37,034 nucleotides of DNA from Marinitoga hydrogenitolerans DSM 16785 (GTDB lineage Bacteria > Thermotogota > Thermotogae > Petrotogales > Petrotogaceae). A program made the position numbers and the translations under genes. Shown in pieces: positions 26,591 to 34,039 of the stretch (within the stretch, counting starts at the first letter, position 1; each line of letters begins with the position of its first letter). Where the stretch lies: the NCBI RefSeq assembly GCF_900129175.1, contig NZ_FQUI01000020.1, positions 1 through 37,034 of the forward strand, given 5' to 3'. The notes beneath the pieces were generated by a model that worked only from the letters and a program-made list of their open reading frames with translations, had not been told where the DNA came from and did not search any database.

Positions 26591-28173
26591 TTTAATCCCT
26601 TTAATTCTTTTAGTTTATTTATAAACGATTTAAAAATGGGGTGAGGAGAACCAACTTTACTTTTTAATTCCGGATGAAATTGGACGCCGACAAAAAATGG
26701 ATGTTCTTTTATTTCAACAGCTTCTACAAAATCCGACTTAGCCGAAATAATTAATTTGTTTTCTGAATTTTCATTTTCAGGATAAGCGAATAAATCTTCA
26801 AATTTTTCAAAATTCACTTCATATCTATGCCTATGCCTTTCAAAAACAATATCTGTTTTATAAATATCATAGAGTTTAGAATTTTTTAAAATTATAGTTT
26901 TTTGAGCTCCTAACCGCATTGTTCCACCTAATTTTAGGATTTCTTTTTGTTCTTCCATTATATCAATTACAGGATAAGGTGTTTTTGGATCAAATTCTAA
27001 AGAATTTGCATTTTTTAGATTTCCAACATGTCTTGCAAATTCTATAACCATAACTTGCATACCTAAACAAATACCTAAAATAGGGATTTTGTTTTCTCTA
27101 GCTATTTTTACAGATTTAATTTTTCCTTCAATTCCTCTTTTACCAAATCCGCCAGGAATAATAATTCCATCATATTTAGATAGTAACTCTTTAGCTTCTT
27201 CTTCATTTAAATCTTCTATAAGTTGTGAATCAATTAAATCAGGTTTTTCAGCACCGCTTAAAAATATACTTTCAATGATACTTTTATATGCATCATCAGT
27301 TCCAAGATATTTTCCAATCATAGCAATTTTTAGTGGAGAAAAAGTTTTTGGGTAATTCCAATTTAAATGATTACTAATTTCAAGATTCAGTTTTTCTGCA
27401 ATAATAGTTTGTATTCCAATATTAAATAATTTTTCTGGAACTTCATAAACATTTTCAGCATCAGGTAAATTAATTACATATTTTCTATTTACTCCAGCAA
27501 ATAAAGCAATTTTATCTAAGCTATTTGAGTCTATACTTTTTTCAGTCCTAATAATCAGCATGTTTGGGTGAATACCTATTTTTCTTAATAGTTGAACAGA
27601 TTGTTGTGTAGGTTTAGTTTTAAATTCATTTGTTACATTTAAGTAAGGAACAAACGTAACGTGGATAAAAAAGAAGGTTTCAATACCTTCTTCTAAAGAT
27701 AATTCCCTCACAGCTTCTAAAAATATTTCACCTTCAATATCTCCAACTGTCCCTCCAATCTCAATCATTAACAAATCTGTATCAATATATTTTATTTTAT
27801 TTTTAATTTCTTCAGTTACATGAGGAACCATTTGAACAGTTGCACCAAGATATTTTCCTTCTCTTTCTTTTTCAATAATACTTTTAAATATTTGCCCGGC
27901 AGTTATATTATTATATCGTTTCATGTCTATCCCTAAAAATCTTTCATAATGTCCCAGATCTAAGTCTGCTTCATAACCATCGTCAGTAACAAAAACTTCT
28001 CCATGTTGATTAGGATTCATTGTGCCAGCATCAACATTTAAATAAGGATCGATTTTTAAAGATGTAATATTTATGCCACAATCTTTTAAAATTCGTCCAA
28101 TTGAAGCAGAAACTATACCTTTTCCAATTCCGCTTAAAACACCACCAGTAACAACGATATATTTTTTCGCCAT
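26587..28173 (-). CDS. pyrG: CTP synthase
   Basis: Converts UTP to CTP using ATP and glutamine, the last step of pyrimidine nucleotide synthesis. 528 residues, normal length. The N-terminal synthetase domain begins KYIVVTGGVLSGIGKGI (P-loop) and has SLKIDPYLNVDAGTMNPNQHGEVFVTDDG in parts, plus MIEIGGTVGDIEG. The C-terminal glutamine amidotransferase has the oxyanion region IIPGGFG, nucleophile C369 in LGICLGMQ, and GVQFHPELKS with the His-Glu pair. The Shine-Dalgarno is GAGGAGGT. The gene starts only 35 bases after the acpP terminator, with no visible promoter of its own. Confidence 0.98.
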   Translation of the reverse strand: MAKKYIVVTGGVLSGIGKGIVSASIGRILKDCGINITSLKIDPYLNVDAGTMNPNQHGEVFVTDDGYEADLDLGHYERFLGIDMKRYNNITAGQIFKSIIEKEREGKYLGATVQMVPHVTEEIKNKIKYIDTDLLMIEIGGTVGDIEGEIFLEAVRELSLEEGIETFFFIHVTFVPYLNVTNEFKTKPTQQSVQLLRKIGIHPNMLIIRTEKSIDSNSLDKIALFAGVNRKYVINLPDAENVYEVPEKLFNIGIQTIIAEKLNLEISNHLNWNYPKTFSPLKIAMIGKYLGTDDAYKSIIESIFLSGAEKPDLIDSQLIEDLNEEEAKELLSKYDGIIIPGGFGKRGIEGKIKSVKIARENKIPILGICLGMQVMVIEFARHVGNLKNANSLEFDPKTPYPVIDIMEEQKEILKLGGTMRLGAQKTIILKNSKLYDIYKTDIVFERHRHRYEVNFEKFEDLFAYPENENSENKLIISAKSDFVEAVEIKEHPFFVGVQFHPELKSKVGSPHPIFKSFINKLKELKGLK

Positions 28174-28208
28174 TTCACTAACCTCCTCAATTCAAAATTA
28201 AAATAAAA

Positions 28209-28232
28209 TAAGGGAAGCGAAAGCTTCCCTTA
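28209..28232 (-). terminator. Intrinsic terminator after acpP
   Basis: On the - strand TAAGGGAAGC, a four-base loop and GCTTCCCTTA form a 10-bp perfect stem, followed by TTTTATTTTAATTTT. It is a strong terminator between acpP and pyrG. Confidence 0.9.
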
Positions 28233-28241
28233 TAAAGGTCA

Positions 28242-28496
28242 TTATTCTTCTTCTATATTTAATTTTTCGGCTAACGAATTTACAACATCTTCGACAGTTT
28301 TGATGTTTTCTAGTTCCTCATCTTCAATTGTAACACCTAGTTCTGATTCAAAAGCCATTGTTAAATCAACAAGCTCTAAGGAATCAGCATCTAAATCATC
28401 TGTAAATGAAGCGTCTAAAGTAACATCTTCATCTTCAACATTTAATGTTTCTACTATAATTTCTTTTACTTTTTCAAAAAGTTCGTCTCTTGTCAT
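28242..28496 (-). CDS. acpP: Acyl carrier protein
   Basis: Carries fatty-acyl chains on a phosphopantetheine arm during fatty acid synthesis. 84 residues, strongly acidic. The attachment serine is S39 in DDLDADSLELVDL, the canonical DSLE motif. Helix I is LFEKVKEIIVETLNV; the C-terminal part is IKTVEDVVNSLAEKL. ATG after GGGAGGT. It has its own perfect promoter and terminator, so it is a short high-expression unit. No fab genes are nearby. Confidence 0.97.
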   Translation of the reverse strand: MTRDELFEKVKEIIVETLNVEDEDVTLDASFTDDLDADSLELVDLTMAFESELGVTIEDEELENIKTVEDVVNSLAEKLNIEEE

Positions 28497-28557
28497 ATTA
28501 ATACCTCCCTATTAGATTTCACAAGACAGCCATTATTTCATAATTAAAATCGGTATT

Positions 28558-28586
28558 ATTATATTAATAATTTAGCCAGTTGTCAA
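28558..28586 (-). promoter_or_regulatory. Consensus sigma-A promoter of acpP
   Basis: On the - strand TTGACA (28586-28581), a 17-base spacer and TATAAT (28563-28558): a perfect match with optimal spacing. The leader to the acpP start is about 55 bases and shows no recognised riboswitch. Confidence 0.92.
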
Positions 28587-28610
28587 GTAAAAGTTTTGTG
28601 TATTTTTTGT

Positions 28611-28637
28611 AAAAATTAAAACATTTTTTTAATTTTT
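28611..28637. terminator. Weak AT-only hairpin at the 3' end of the membrane-protein gene
   Basis: An 11-base inverted repeat (AAAAATTAAAA / TTTTAATTTTT) around the stop codon. With no GC pairs it would be a poor terminator. I list it because nothing better separates this gene from the acpP promoter. Confidence 0.25.
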
Positions 28638-29458
28638 TCTATTTCTTCTTTTGTTAGTATGTTTTTTTGAAGTAATTCTTCCATTTTTTTTATTCTACTT
28701 ACTGTATCTAATTTGGATAATTCTAAATATACATAACTTAAAAATTCATCTTTTGAATTAAAATTTTTAGGATCCAAATTCATAGAATGTGTATCAACTT
28801 TTTTGTTATTTATAATATCTTCATTTTTATTATTTTCTTCCAGAATTTTGTAAGTTCCATCTGCAATATATAAAGAATTTGTTTCTTTTATTAAAGATAT
28901 TAGTAAAAACCATTCATATAAATTAAAGGTTATTATTCTGAGAAACATAACAAAATTTGAATCTCTGTATTTTAGTATGGGTTTGTCAATTAAGTTTTTT
29001 TGTATTTCTACATTTTGAATATAAAATTGATCTTTTATTATTTTATTTATTAGTTTGGTATAAGTAAACCATATGAAAAATAAAAATAAAAAGAATAAAA
29101 AAGTATCAAAACCAGGTAAAACATATTCTAAATTTTGTAGTTCCTCAACTGAAGAAATTTGATTGTAAAATTTTTCTAGTTGATTTGAGATTTTTATAAA
29201 AATAATTGAAAACCCTGCAAAAGAAATTAAATATCCAAAAAGTATTTTTAAAGAATTACCTTCTTTTATTTGTTCTAAAGCAATTAATTCTATGTTTTTA
29301 GCTTTAAATAATTTTTTTAATCTTTTTATATGTTCATCTCTGTTTTTTAGTAATATATGATATATAAACATGGTGATAGCAAAACTTAAAGGCCATAAAT
29401 AAGGTATAATATATATTATCATTCCAATAATTACAATAAAAGGATTTAAAAAAATCAT
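28616..29458 (-). CDS. Uncharacterised membrane protein with SHOCT-like C-terminus
   Basis: 280 residues, no family recognised with confidence. Four hydrophobic segments are visible (~6-37, possibly two helices; ~71-91; ~117-137; ~170-192). A basic cytoplasmic stretch follows the first (LLKNRDEHIKRLKKLFKAK). The C-terminal ~35 residues (LDTVSRIKKMEELLQKNILTKEEIEKIKKMF in parts) resemble the short SHOCT oligomerisation motif (K-L-x-x-L-x-x-x-G-x-[IL]-T-x-x-E-[FI]). A charged, Asn-rich linker (~205-235) precedes it. It starts four bases after the hisS stop and is the last gene of the trk/hisS block. Confidence 0.75.
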   Translation of the reverse strand: MIFLNPFIVIIGMIIYIIPYLWPLSFAITMFIYHILLKNRDEHIKRLKKLFKAKNIELIALEQIKEGNSLKILFGYLISFAGFSIIFIKISNQLEKFYNQISSVEELQNLEYVLPGFDTFLFFLFLFFIWFTYTKLINKIIKDQFYIQNVEIQKNLIDKPILKYRDSNFVMFLRIITFNLYEWFLLISLIKETNSLYIADGTYKILEENNKNEDIINNKKVDTHSMNLDPKNFNSKDEFLSYVYLELSKLDTVSRIKKMEELLQKNILTKEEIEKIKKMF

Positions 29459-29462
29459 TTAA

Positions 29463-30728
29463 TCACTCCAATAAAGATTTTTCTTTTAAAATTTGTGGAA
29501 CCCAAAACTTTTCTACTTCAAATTGTTCTCCACTTATCATATTTTTTATAGTAACAGTCTCAGTCTTTAATTCATTTTCACCTATAATTGCAACAAATTT
29601 AGCTTTTATTTTGTTTGCATGTTTCATTTGATTTCTAATGCTTCTTTCAGAGAGATTTAAAAATACCTTTAATCCTTCTTTTTTTAAGATTTTAGATAAT
29701 TTTAACGCTTCAAAATCAGTTTTTTCTCCAGAATAGGCTATATATATATCAATTTTTTCTGGATTTTCAATTTCAATATTTTCTTGTTTTAATGCAAGAA
29801 TAATTCTTTCCACTCCAACACCAAAACCTATAGCAGGTGTTTCTCTTCCGCCAATTTCTTCAACTAAAGAATTATATCTTCCTCCACCTAAAATAGCAGA
29901 TTGAGCACCTAAATCCAGATGTTCAATTTCAAAAGCAGTTTTTGTATAATAATCAAGTCCTCGAACTATTTTTGGATCGACTTCATAATTTATATTTAAT
30001 TCATCTAAATATTTAATAACTTTATTAAAATGAGTTTTACAATCTTCACACAAATGATCTAAAATAACAGGAGCATCTTTAGAATATTTACTATCAACTT
30101 TACAATCTAAAAGGCGCATTATATTTGTCTCATATCTTTTTTGACAATCATGGCACATATTAGGTAATAAAGGGTTATAATAGTTTTTTAATGATTCTTT
30201 ATATTTTGGACGACATTTTTCACACCCTATACTATTAATTTTGATTTTATAATTTTTTAAACCAAAAGCTTTTAATAATTCATCTGCTAAAATTATTATT
30301 TCGGCATCTGAAATTGGGGTATCGGTGCCGAATATTTCAACGCCAATTTGATGAAACTGTCTTTGCCTACCAGCTTGAGGTCTTTCATATCTGAACATTG
30401 GTCCCATATAATAAAGTTTTATGGGAGATCCAAGATTGATCATTGAATTTTCCACATAAGCTCTTACGACAGGAGCTGTTCCTTCAGGTCTTAATGTAAT
30501 AGAACGTCCTCCTTTATCCTTGAATGTATACATTTCTTTTTGTACAATATCAGATGTTTCACCTACACTACGTTTAAATAATTCTGTTGATTCAATTATA
30601 GGAGTTCTAATTTCTTTAAACCCGTATTTTAAAAATATTTCACGTGCTTTGGATTCTACGAAATACCAATATTTAGTTTCTTCACCAAAAATATCTTGAG
30701 TACCTTTTAATCTTTTATACTGCGCCAT
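29463..30728 (-). CDS. hisS: Histidyl-tRNA synthetase
   Basis: Charges tRNA-His. 421 residues, class II. Motif 2 region FRYERPQAGRQRQFHQIGVEIFG; histidine-specific motifs RGLDYYTKTAFE and GGGRYNSLVEEIGG; motif 3 AIGFGVGVERI. A C-terminal anticodon-binding domain follows (~325-421, with IYIAYSGEKTDFEA). A cysteine-rich insertion (CEKCRPKY, CHDCQKRY, CEDCKTHF) lies at ~170-240 and may bind zinc. Initiation looks unusual: a perfect GGAGGTGAG is 18 bases before the ATG, with a small hairpin between. Confidence 0.97.
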   Translation of the reverse strand: MAQYKRLKGTQDIFGEETKYWYFVESKAREIFLKYGFKEIRTPIIESTELFKRSVGETSDIVQKEMYTFKDKGGRSITLRPEGTAPVVRAYVENSMINLGSPIKLYYMGPMFRYERPQAGRQRQFHQIGVEIFGTDTPISDAEIIILADELLKAFGLKNYKIKINSIGCEKCRPKYKESLKNYYNPLLPNMCHDCQKRYETNIMRLLDCKVDSKYSKDAPVILDHLCEDCKTHFNKVIKYLDELNINYEVDPKIVRGLDYYTKTAFEIEHLDLGAQSAILGGGRYNSLVEEIGGRETPAIGFGVGVERIILALKQENIEIENPEKIDIYIAYSGEKTDFEALKLSKILKKEGLKVFLNLSERSIRNQMKHANKIKAKFVAIIGENELKTETVTIKNMISGEQFEVEKFWVPQILKEKSLLE

Positions 30729-30755
30729 ATATTACCCTTAAAAGGGCTCACCTCC
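30729..30755 (-). promoter_or_regulatory. hisS ribosome-binding region with hairpin between Shine-Dalgarno and ATG
   Basis: On the - strand GGAGGTGAG (30755-30747, inside the end of trkH) is followed by CCCTTTTAAGGG (30746-30735), which can fold into a 4-5 bp hairpin, then six bases and ATG. Folded, the effective spacing is about 6 bases; unfolded it is 18. AAGGG at 30739-30735 could instead act as a weak Shine-Dalgarno. Confidence 0.45.
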
Positions 30756-32240
30756 TTCTAATTTAGAAAGATTAATCTGTATTATGTCTTTTATATCCCT
30801 AAATATTTTGATAATAGCAAAGAATATTACAAAGAATTCAAGTCTTCCTAAATACATTCCCATTGTTTCAATCCAGATAATACCTAAAGGTGAATTTGGA
30901 GTAGTTATTCCGACAGATAAACCAACAGCTGATAATGCTGAAGCATATTCAAATAAAGAATCTTCCATTGAATAACCGTAAGATAATAGAACAAGAACAC
31001 CTATAGTATATATTAAGAAATACATAAATACAACGGCAATTACATCTTTTAATGTATCATAGGATATTTTCTTTTTAGAAATTCCTTTATAGACTTCTAT
31101 ATGGAAAATACTGCCTTCAGGTTTAAAGTAACTTTTTATTTGATGAATAATAATTTTCCATATTACAAAAATTCTAAATAATTTCAATCCACCTGAAGTG
31201 GAATCCATCATACCGCCTAATATCATTAATATTGTCATAATCAAAAGGCCAAAATTATTCCAATTATTAAAAGAAACAGTAGAAAATCCTGTTCCTGTTA
31301 AAGCAGAAATAGCCTGGAAGGCAGAGTGACGTAGACCGCCCCAAAATCCGTATAGCATTTTCGTTGTAAAAAATAAAATTAAAGGTATAGATATTATTAA
31401 TATGAAAAGCATAGTTTTAGGTTCTGGATTCTTTTTAAATAAATCTCTTCTTTTCAATGCAGCATAATGGACACCAAATCCCGTACCTCCTGCAATCATC
31501 AAACCCATAATAATAATTTCTGCGTTTATATTATTAAATTCTCCAATACTATTAATTTTTGTGGAAAAACCACCTGTAGCTAAAGCTGTCAGTGTATGGT
31601 TAAAAGAGTCAAAAAAAGACAACTTAGCTATAAATTTTAAAAGGATAATTCCAATTATAGCCCATGATATATAAATACCAAATATAATTTTTGCAGAATC
31701 TCTTAAATTTGGAACAACGTTATCAGTTCTTCCTTCTGCTTGATACAAACCTACGCCCAATGCTCCAGTTGCAATAACCATAATTAATGCAAAACCAGCT
31801 CCGCCAAAGTATTGCATTAAACTGCGCCATAATAGGAAAATTTTTGGTATTTTTGTAACATCAACTAATGTGAGCCCTGTTGTTGTCCAACCACTTGTGG
31901 ATTCAAAAATTGCTTGATGTATATTTAATATTCCTGAAAAGACAAAAGGTAATGCAGAAAAAAATATCGCCAATGTCCATACTAAAAATATTATTACAAT
32001 GGCATCTTGAATATTAATAGCGGAAGTTTTAACATTCCAACTAATTAAAATAAAAAAAGTTCCTGTAAAAATGCTAATAAGTCCAGCTTCTAAAAAACTA
32101 TAAAAAGAATTTAAATCGCGATAAAAAAGAGCTAAAGAGCCAAATAAAATTAATCCAACTCCGAAATATACAAGCATCAATCCAGTATTTTTAAAAATTA
32201 ATTTATATCTATATTTTAAATTAGTAAGGTATTTTGGCAT
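30738..32240 (-). CDS. trkH: Potassium uptake membrane subunit TrkH/KtrB
   Basis: The ion-translocating subunit of a Trk/Ktr K+ transporter, 500 residues with about ten transmembrane helices. The four pore-loop repeats each keep the selectivity-filter glycine: STSGWTTTGLTLVD, LTALATGGFSTK, ISALTGTGFSTVSF and SALSAVGLSVGITT. KKISYDTLKDVIAVVFMYFL belongs to the C-terminal part. The ATG lies four bases after the stop of the second trkA subunit gene and AAGGGATGA precedes it, so pore and gating ring are made together. Confidence 0.95.
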   Translation of the reverse strand: MPKYLTNLKYRYKLIFKNTGLMLVYFGVGLILFGSLALFYRDLNSFYSFLEAGLISIFTGTFFILISWNVKTSAINIQDAIVIIFLVWTLAIFFSALPFVFSGILNIHQAIFESTSGWTTTGLTLVDVTKIPKIFLLWRSLMQYFGGAGFALIMVIATGALGVGLYQAEGRTDNVVPNLRDSAKIIFGIYISWAIIGIILLKFIAKLSFFDSFNHTLTALATGGFSTKINSIGEFNNINAEIIIMGLMIAGGTGFGVHYAALKRRDLFKKNPEPKTMLFILIISIPLILFFTTKMLYGFWGGLRHSAFQAISALTGTGFSTVSFNNWNNFGLLIMTILMILGGMMDSTSGGLKLFRIFVIWKIIIHQIKSYFKPEGSIFHIEVYKGISKKKISYDTLKDVIAVVFMYFLIYTIGVLVLLSYGYSMEDSLFEYASALSAVGLSVGITTPNSPLGIIWIETMGMYLGRLEFFVIFFAIIKIFRDIKDIIQINLSKLEGGEPF

Positions 32241-32244
32241 AATT

Positions 32245-32928
32245 TCATCCCTTCAAAAGTTTAAGTTTTACTTCTGGAACTTTGTCTTTTAATGAAAAGA
32301 TAACTAATTTATCTCCAGGAATTATCTCTGTATTACCTTGTGGAACAAAAATTTCATCTTTTCTAATTAACATACTAACAATAGAATTTTCAGGCATATG
32401 TAAATCTTTTAGTTTTTTATTTGCAGCAAAATCTTGTTTTTTTATTTTGAATTCTATAATAGCTAATTTATCAGCATAAGGATTAAAGAAACTTAAATTT
32501 GTTTGATATTCAATAGAAGCTTCAATTAATTTTTCTATCCAATTTGTAATACTTACAGTTTCAATATGATTTTTAAGAAATAATTTTTCATTTTCTGGAT
32601 AATTCACAAGGGAAAGAACCCTTATATCCTCATATATTTGTTTAACTAACCAAGAAACAACAAAATTAAGCGCATCATCATTAGATAATGAAATCATTCC
32701 GCCTACTCTATTGGGAGCAACGTCAAGAGATTCTAAGAAACTTATTTCTGTAGGGTCATGTAAAATACCTTCTAAATTTGAATAATAAGCTTTTAAAGAT
32801 AAAATTCTGTTTATATTTTCAATATTAGAAGAAATATAAAATACATTATGTCCTTGATACAATAAATTTCTTACAATTGAATAAGCTATGTTCTCTCCTT
32901 CAATTATATAAAAAATTTTATTTTTCAT
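32245..32928 (-). CDS. TrkA subunit B: degenerate Rossmann plus RCK_C domain
   Basis: 227 residues. The N-terminal half looks like a TrkA_N/RCK fold, but the nucleotide loop is degenerate (IIEGENIAYSIVRNLL, not GxGxxG). The C-terminal half is a recognisable RCK_C (TrkA_C) domain, ~150-225: LAIIEFKIKKQDFAANKKLKDL, PENSIVSMLIRKDEIFVPQG and TEIIPGDKLVIF. Together with the upstream 143-residue gene it corresponds to the two-subunit TrkA of T. maritima (TM1088A/TM1088B, as I recall), a hetero-octameric gating ring. The ATG overlaps the upstream stop by four bases. Confidence 0.88.
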   Translation of the reverse strand: MKNKIFYIIEGENIAYSIVRNLLYQGHNVFYISSNIENINRILSLKAYYSNLEGILHDPTEISFLESLDVAPNRVGGMISLSNDDALNFVVSWLVKQIYEDIRVLSLVNYPENEKLFLKNHIETVSITNWIEKLIEASIEYQTNLSFFNPYADKLAIIEFKIKKQDFAANKKLKDLHMPENSIVSMLIRKDEIFVPQGNTEIIPGDKLVIFSLKDKVPEVKLKLLKG

Positions 32929-33356
32929 TTTTTAACACCTTCATTTCCAACTAATTCATCAACAGAATGTTCAATTGGACAGAAAATATTCAATCCAGCT
33001 TTTTCAAAAATATTTTTTTTATGGGGGTCATTAACCCTTGCAATTATTTCAATATTTTTATTTTTTGATTTATAAAAAGTATTACATGCATTAGCAAGCA
33101 TAAAATTCAAGTTATCATCTGGAGTAACTATATATATTAAATCAGCTTTTTCAGCCTTTACTTGTTCTAAAATAGCAATATCAGAACTATCAACTACCAT
33201 CGAAAATCCTGTAAAATTATATTTTTTTAAACGTTCTAATGCGTCAGGAGATTTGTCAACAACAATCACATTATGATCTTTAGAAAATCGTCTAGCTAAT
33301 TCAGAACCCAATCTTCCACATCCAATAATGATTATATATTTTATTTTATTTTTCAT
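32925..33356 (-). CDS. TrkA subunit A: NAD(H)-binding TrkA_N domain only
   Basis: 143 residues, a lone TrkA_N (RCK_N) domain. The dinucleotide loop is intact (IIIGCGRLGSELARRF, GxGxxG), followed by NVIVVDKSPDALERL with the ribose-binding Asp, GFSMVVDSSD and ADLIYIVTPDDNLNFMLA. It lacks RCK_C, which the next gene supplies. It starts inside the end of the receiver gene (11-base overlap) after GGAGG, so the receiver protein and K+ regulation are translationally linked. Confidence 0.92.
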   Translation of the reverse strand: MKNKIKYIIIIGCGRLGSELARRFSKDHNVIVVDKSPDALERLKKYNFTGFSMVVDSSDIAILEQVKAEKADLIYIVTPDDNLNFMLANACNTFYKSKNKNIEIIARVNDPHKKNIFEKAGLNIFCPIEHSVDELVGNEGVKK

Positions 33357-34029
33357 TATTCTGAGCCTCCAGAATTTTAACTATAATATTTTCCAGTTCT
33401 TTATCTTTAATAGAATTTTCTGCAAGAGCAAGTGCAGCATTATAATGTTTTTTTAATAAATTAATATTATTTAACTTTTTCCAATATAGATAACCAAGTA
33501 AAAAATGTCCCTCATATCTATTAGGATTATCAAATATTAAATTACTTATTTTATCTTCCAGCATGAAAAATTCCAAATTCTCATTTTTGTCAAATTTTAT
33601 CAATTCATTTCGTAATTTTCTATATTTACTTTCAAAAGTTTCACCTTTAAATATTGATTCAGCTAGCATTATAGAAAATTCCTCTGGAACTATAGGTTTT
33701 TCTATCCAGTCCATAGCACCTATTTTAAAAATATTTTTTATAGAATTTAAATTCATTTTATTACTTACAATATATAGAGGGGTTCTAGGTTGATATGTTT
33801 TTAATATTTCTAAATAATCGGTGATATTTTCACCATGAAGTTCTATTTCGCTTATTATTAACGAATATTTTTCTTTAAAATTATCTTCGTTATTTAAAAA
33901 ATCTTTTAATTCATTTAAAGTATAAATAACAGTATTGATATAATCTACATTTTGAAGGTAATTATCAATCATCTTTTCATATAATATAACTATTTCTGGT
34001 GAATCATCAATAATTAATATTTTATGCAT
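33346..34029 (-). CDS. Atypical response regulator: receiver lacking phospho-Asp, plus helical tail
   Basis: 227 residues from ATG at 34027-34029 (TTAGGAGGA before it). The N-terminal receiver domain (~1-120) keeps the acidic pair D8-D9 (ILIIDDSPE), S89 (YIVSN) and K111 (WIEKPIVPEEF), but the phospho-acceptor position is Glu61 (SLIISEIELHG) where LxxxD is expected. Glu can mimic phosphorylation, so the domain may be locked active or work as a binding module. The C-terminal ~100 residues are helical with a TPR-like pattern (NRYEGHFLLGYLYWKKLN, LLKKHYNAALALAENS). There is no DNA-binding domain. It is placed between hslU and trkA with overlap to trkA. Confidence 0.85.
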   Translation of the reverse strand: MHKILIIDDSPEIVILYEKMIDNYLQNVDYINTVIYTLNELKDFLNNEDNFKEKYSLIISEIELHGENITDYLEILKTYQPRTPLYIVSNKMNLNSIKNIFKIGAMDWIEKPIVPEEFSIMLAESIFKGETFESKYRKLRNELIKFDKNENLEFFMLEDKISNLIFDNPNRYEGHFLLGYLYWKKLNNINLLKKHYNAALALAENSIKDKELENIIVKILEAQNNEK

Positions 34030-34039
34030 AAAAATCCTC

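Noticed and set aside
32245-33356. The two trkA genes as one gene broken by a frameshift
   Set aside because: Each has its own start, they overlap by ATGA, and the second has a full Rossmann-like domain before RCK_C. The split matches the known two-subunit TrkA of T. maritima.
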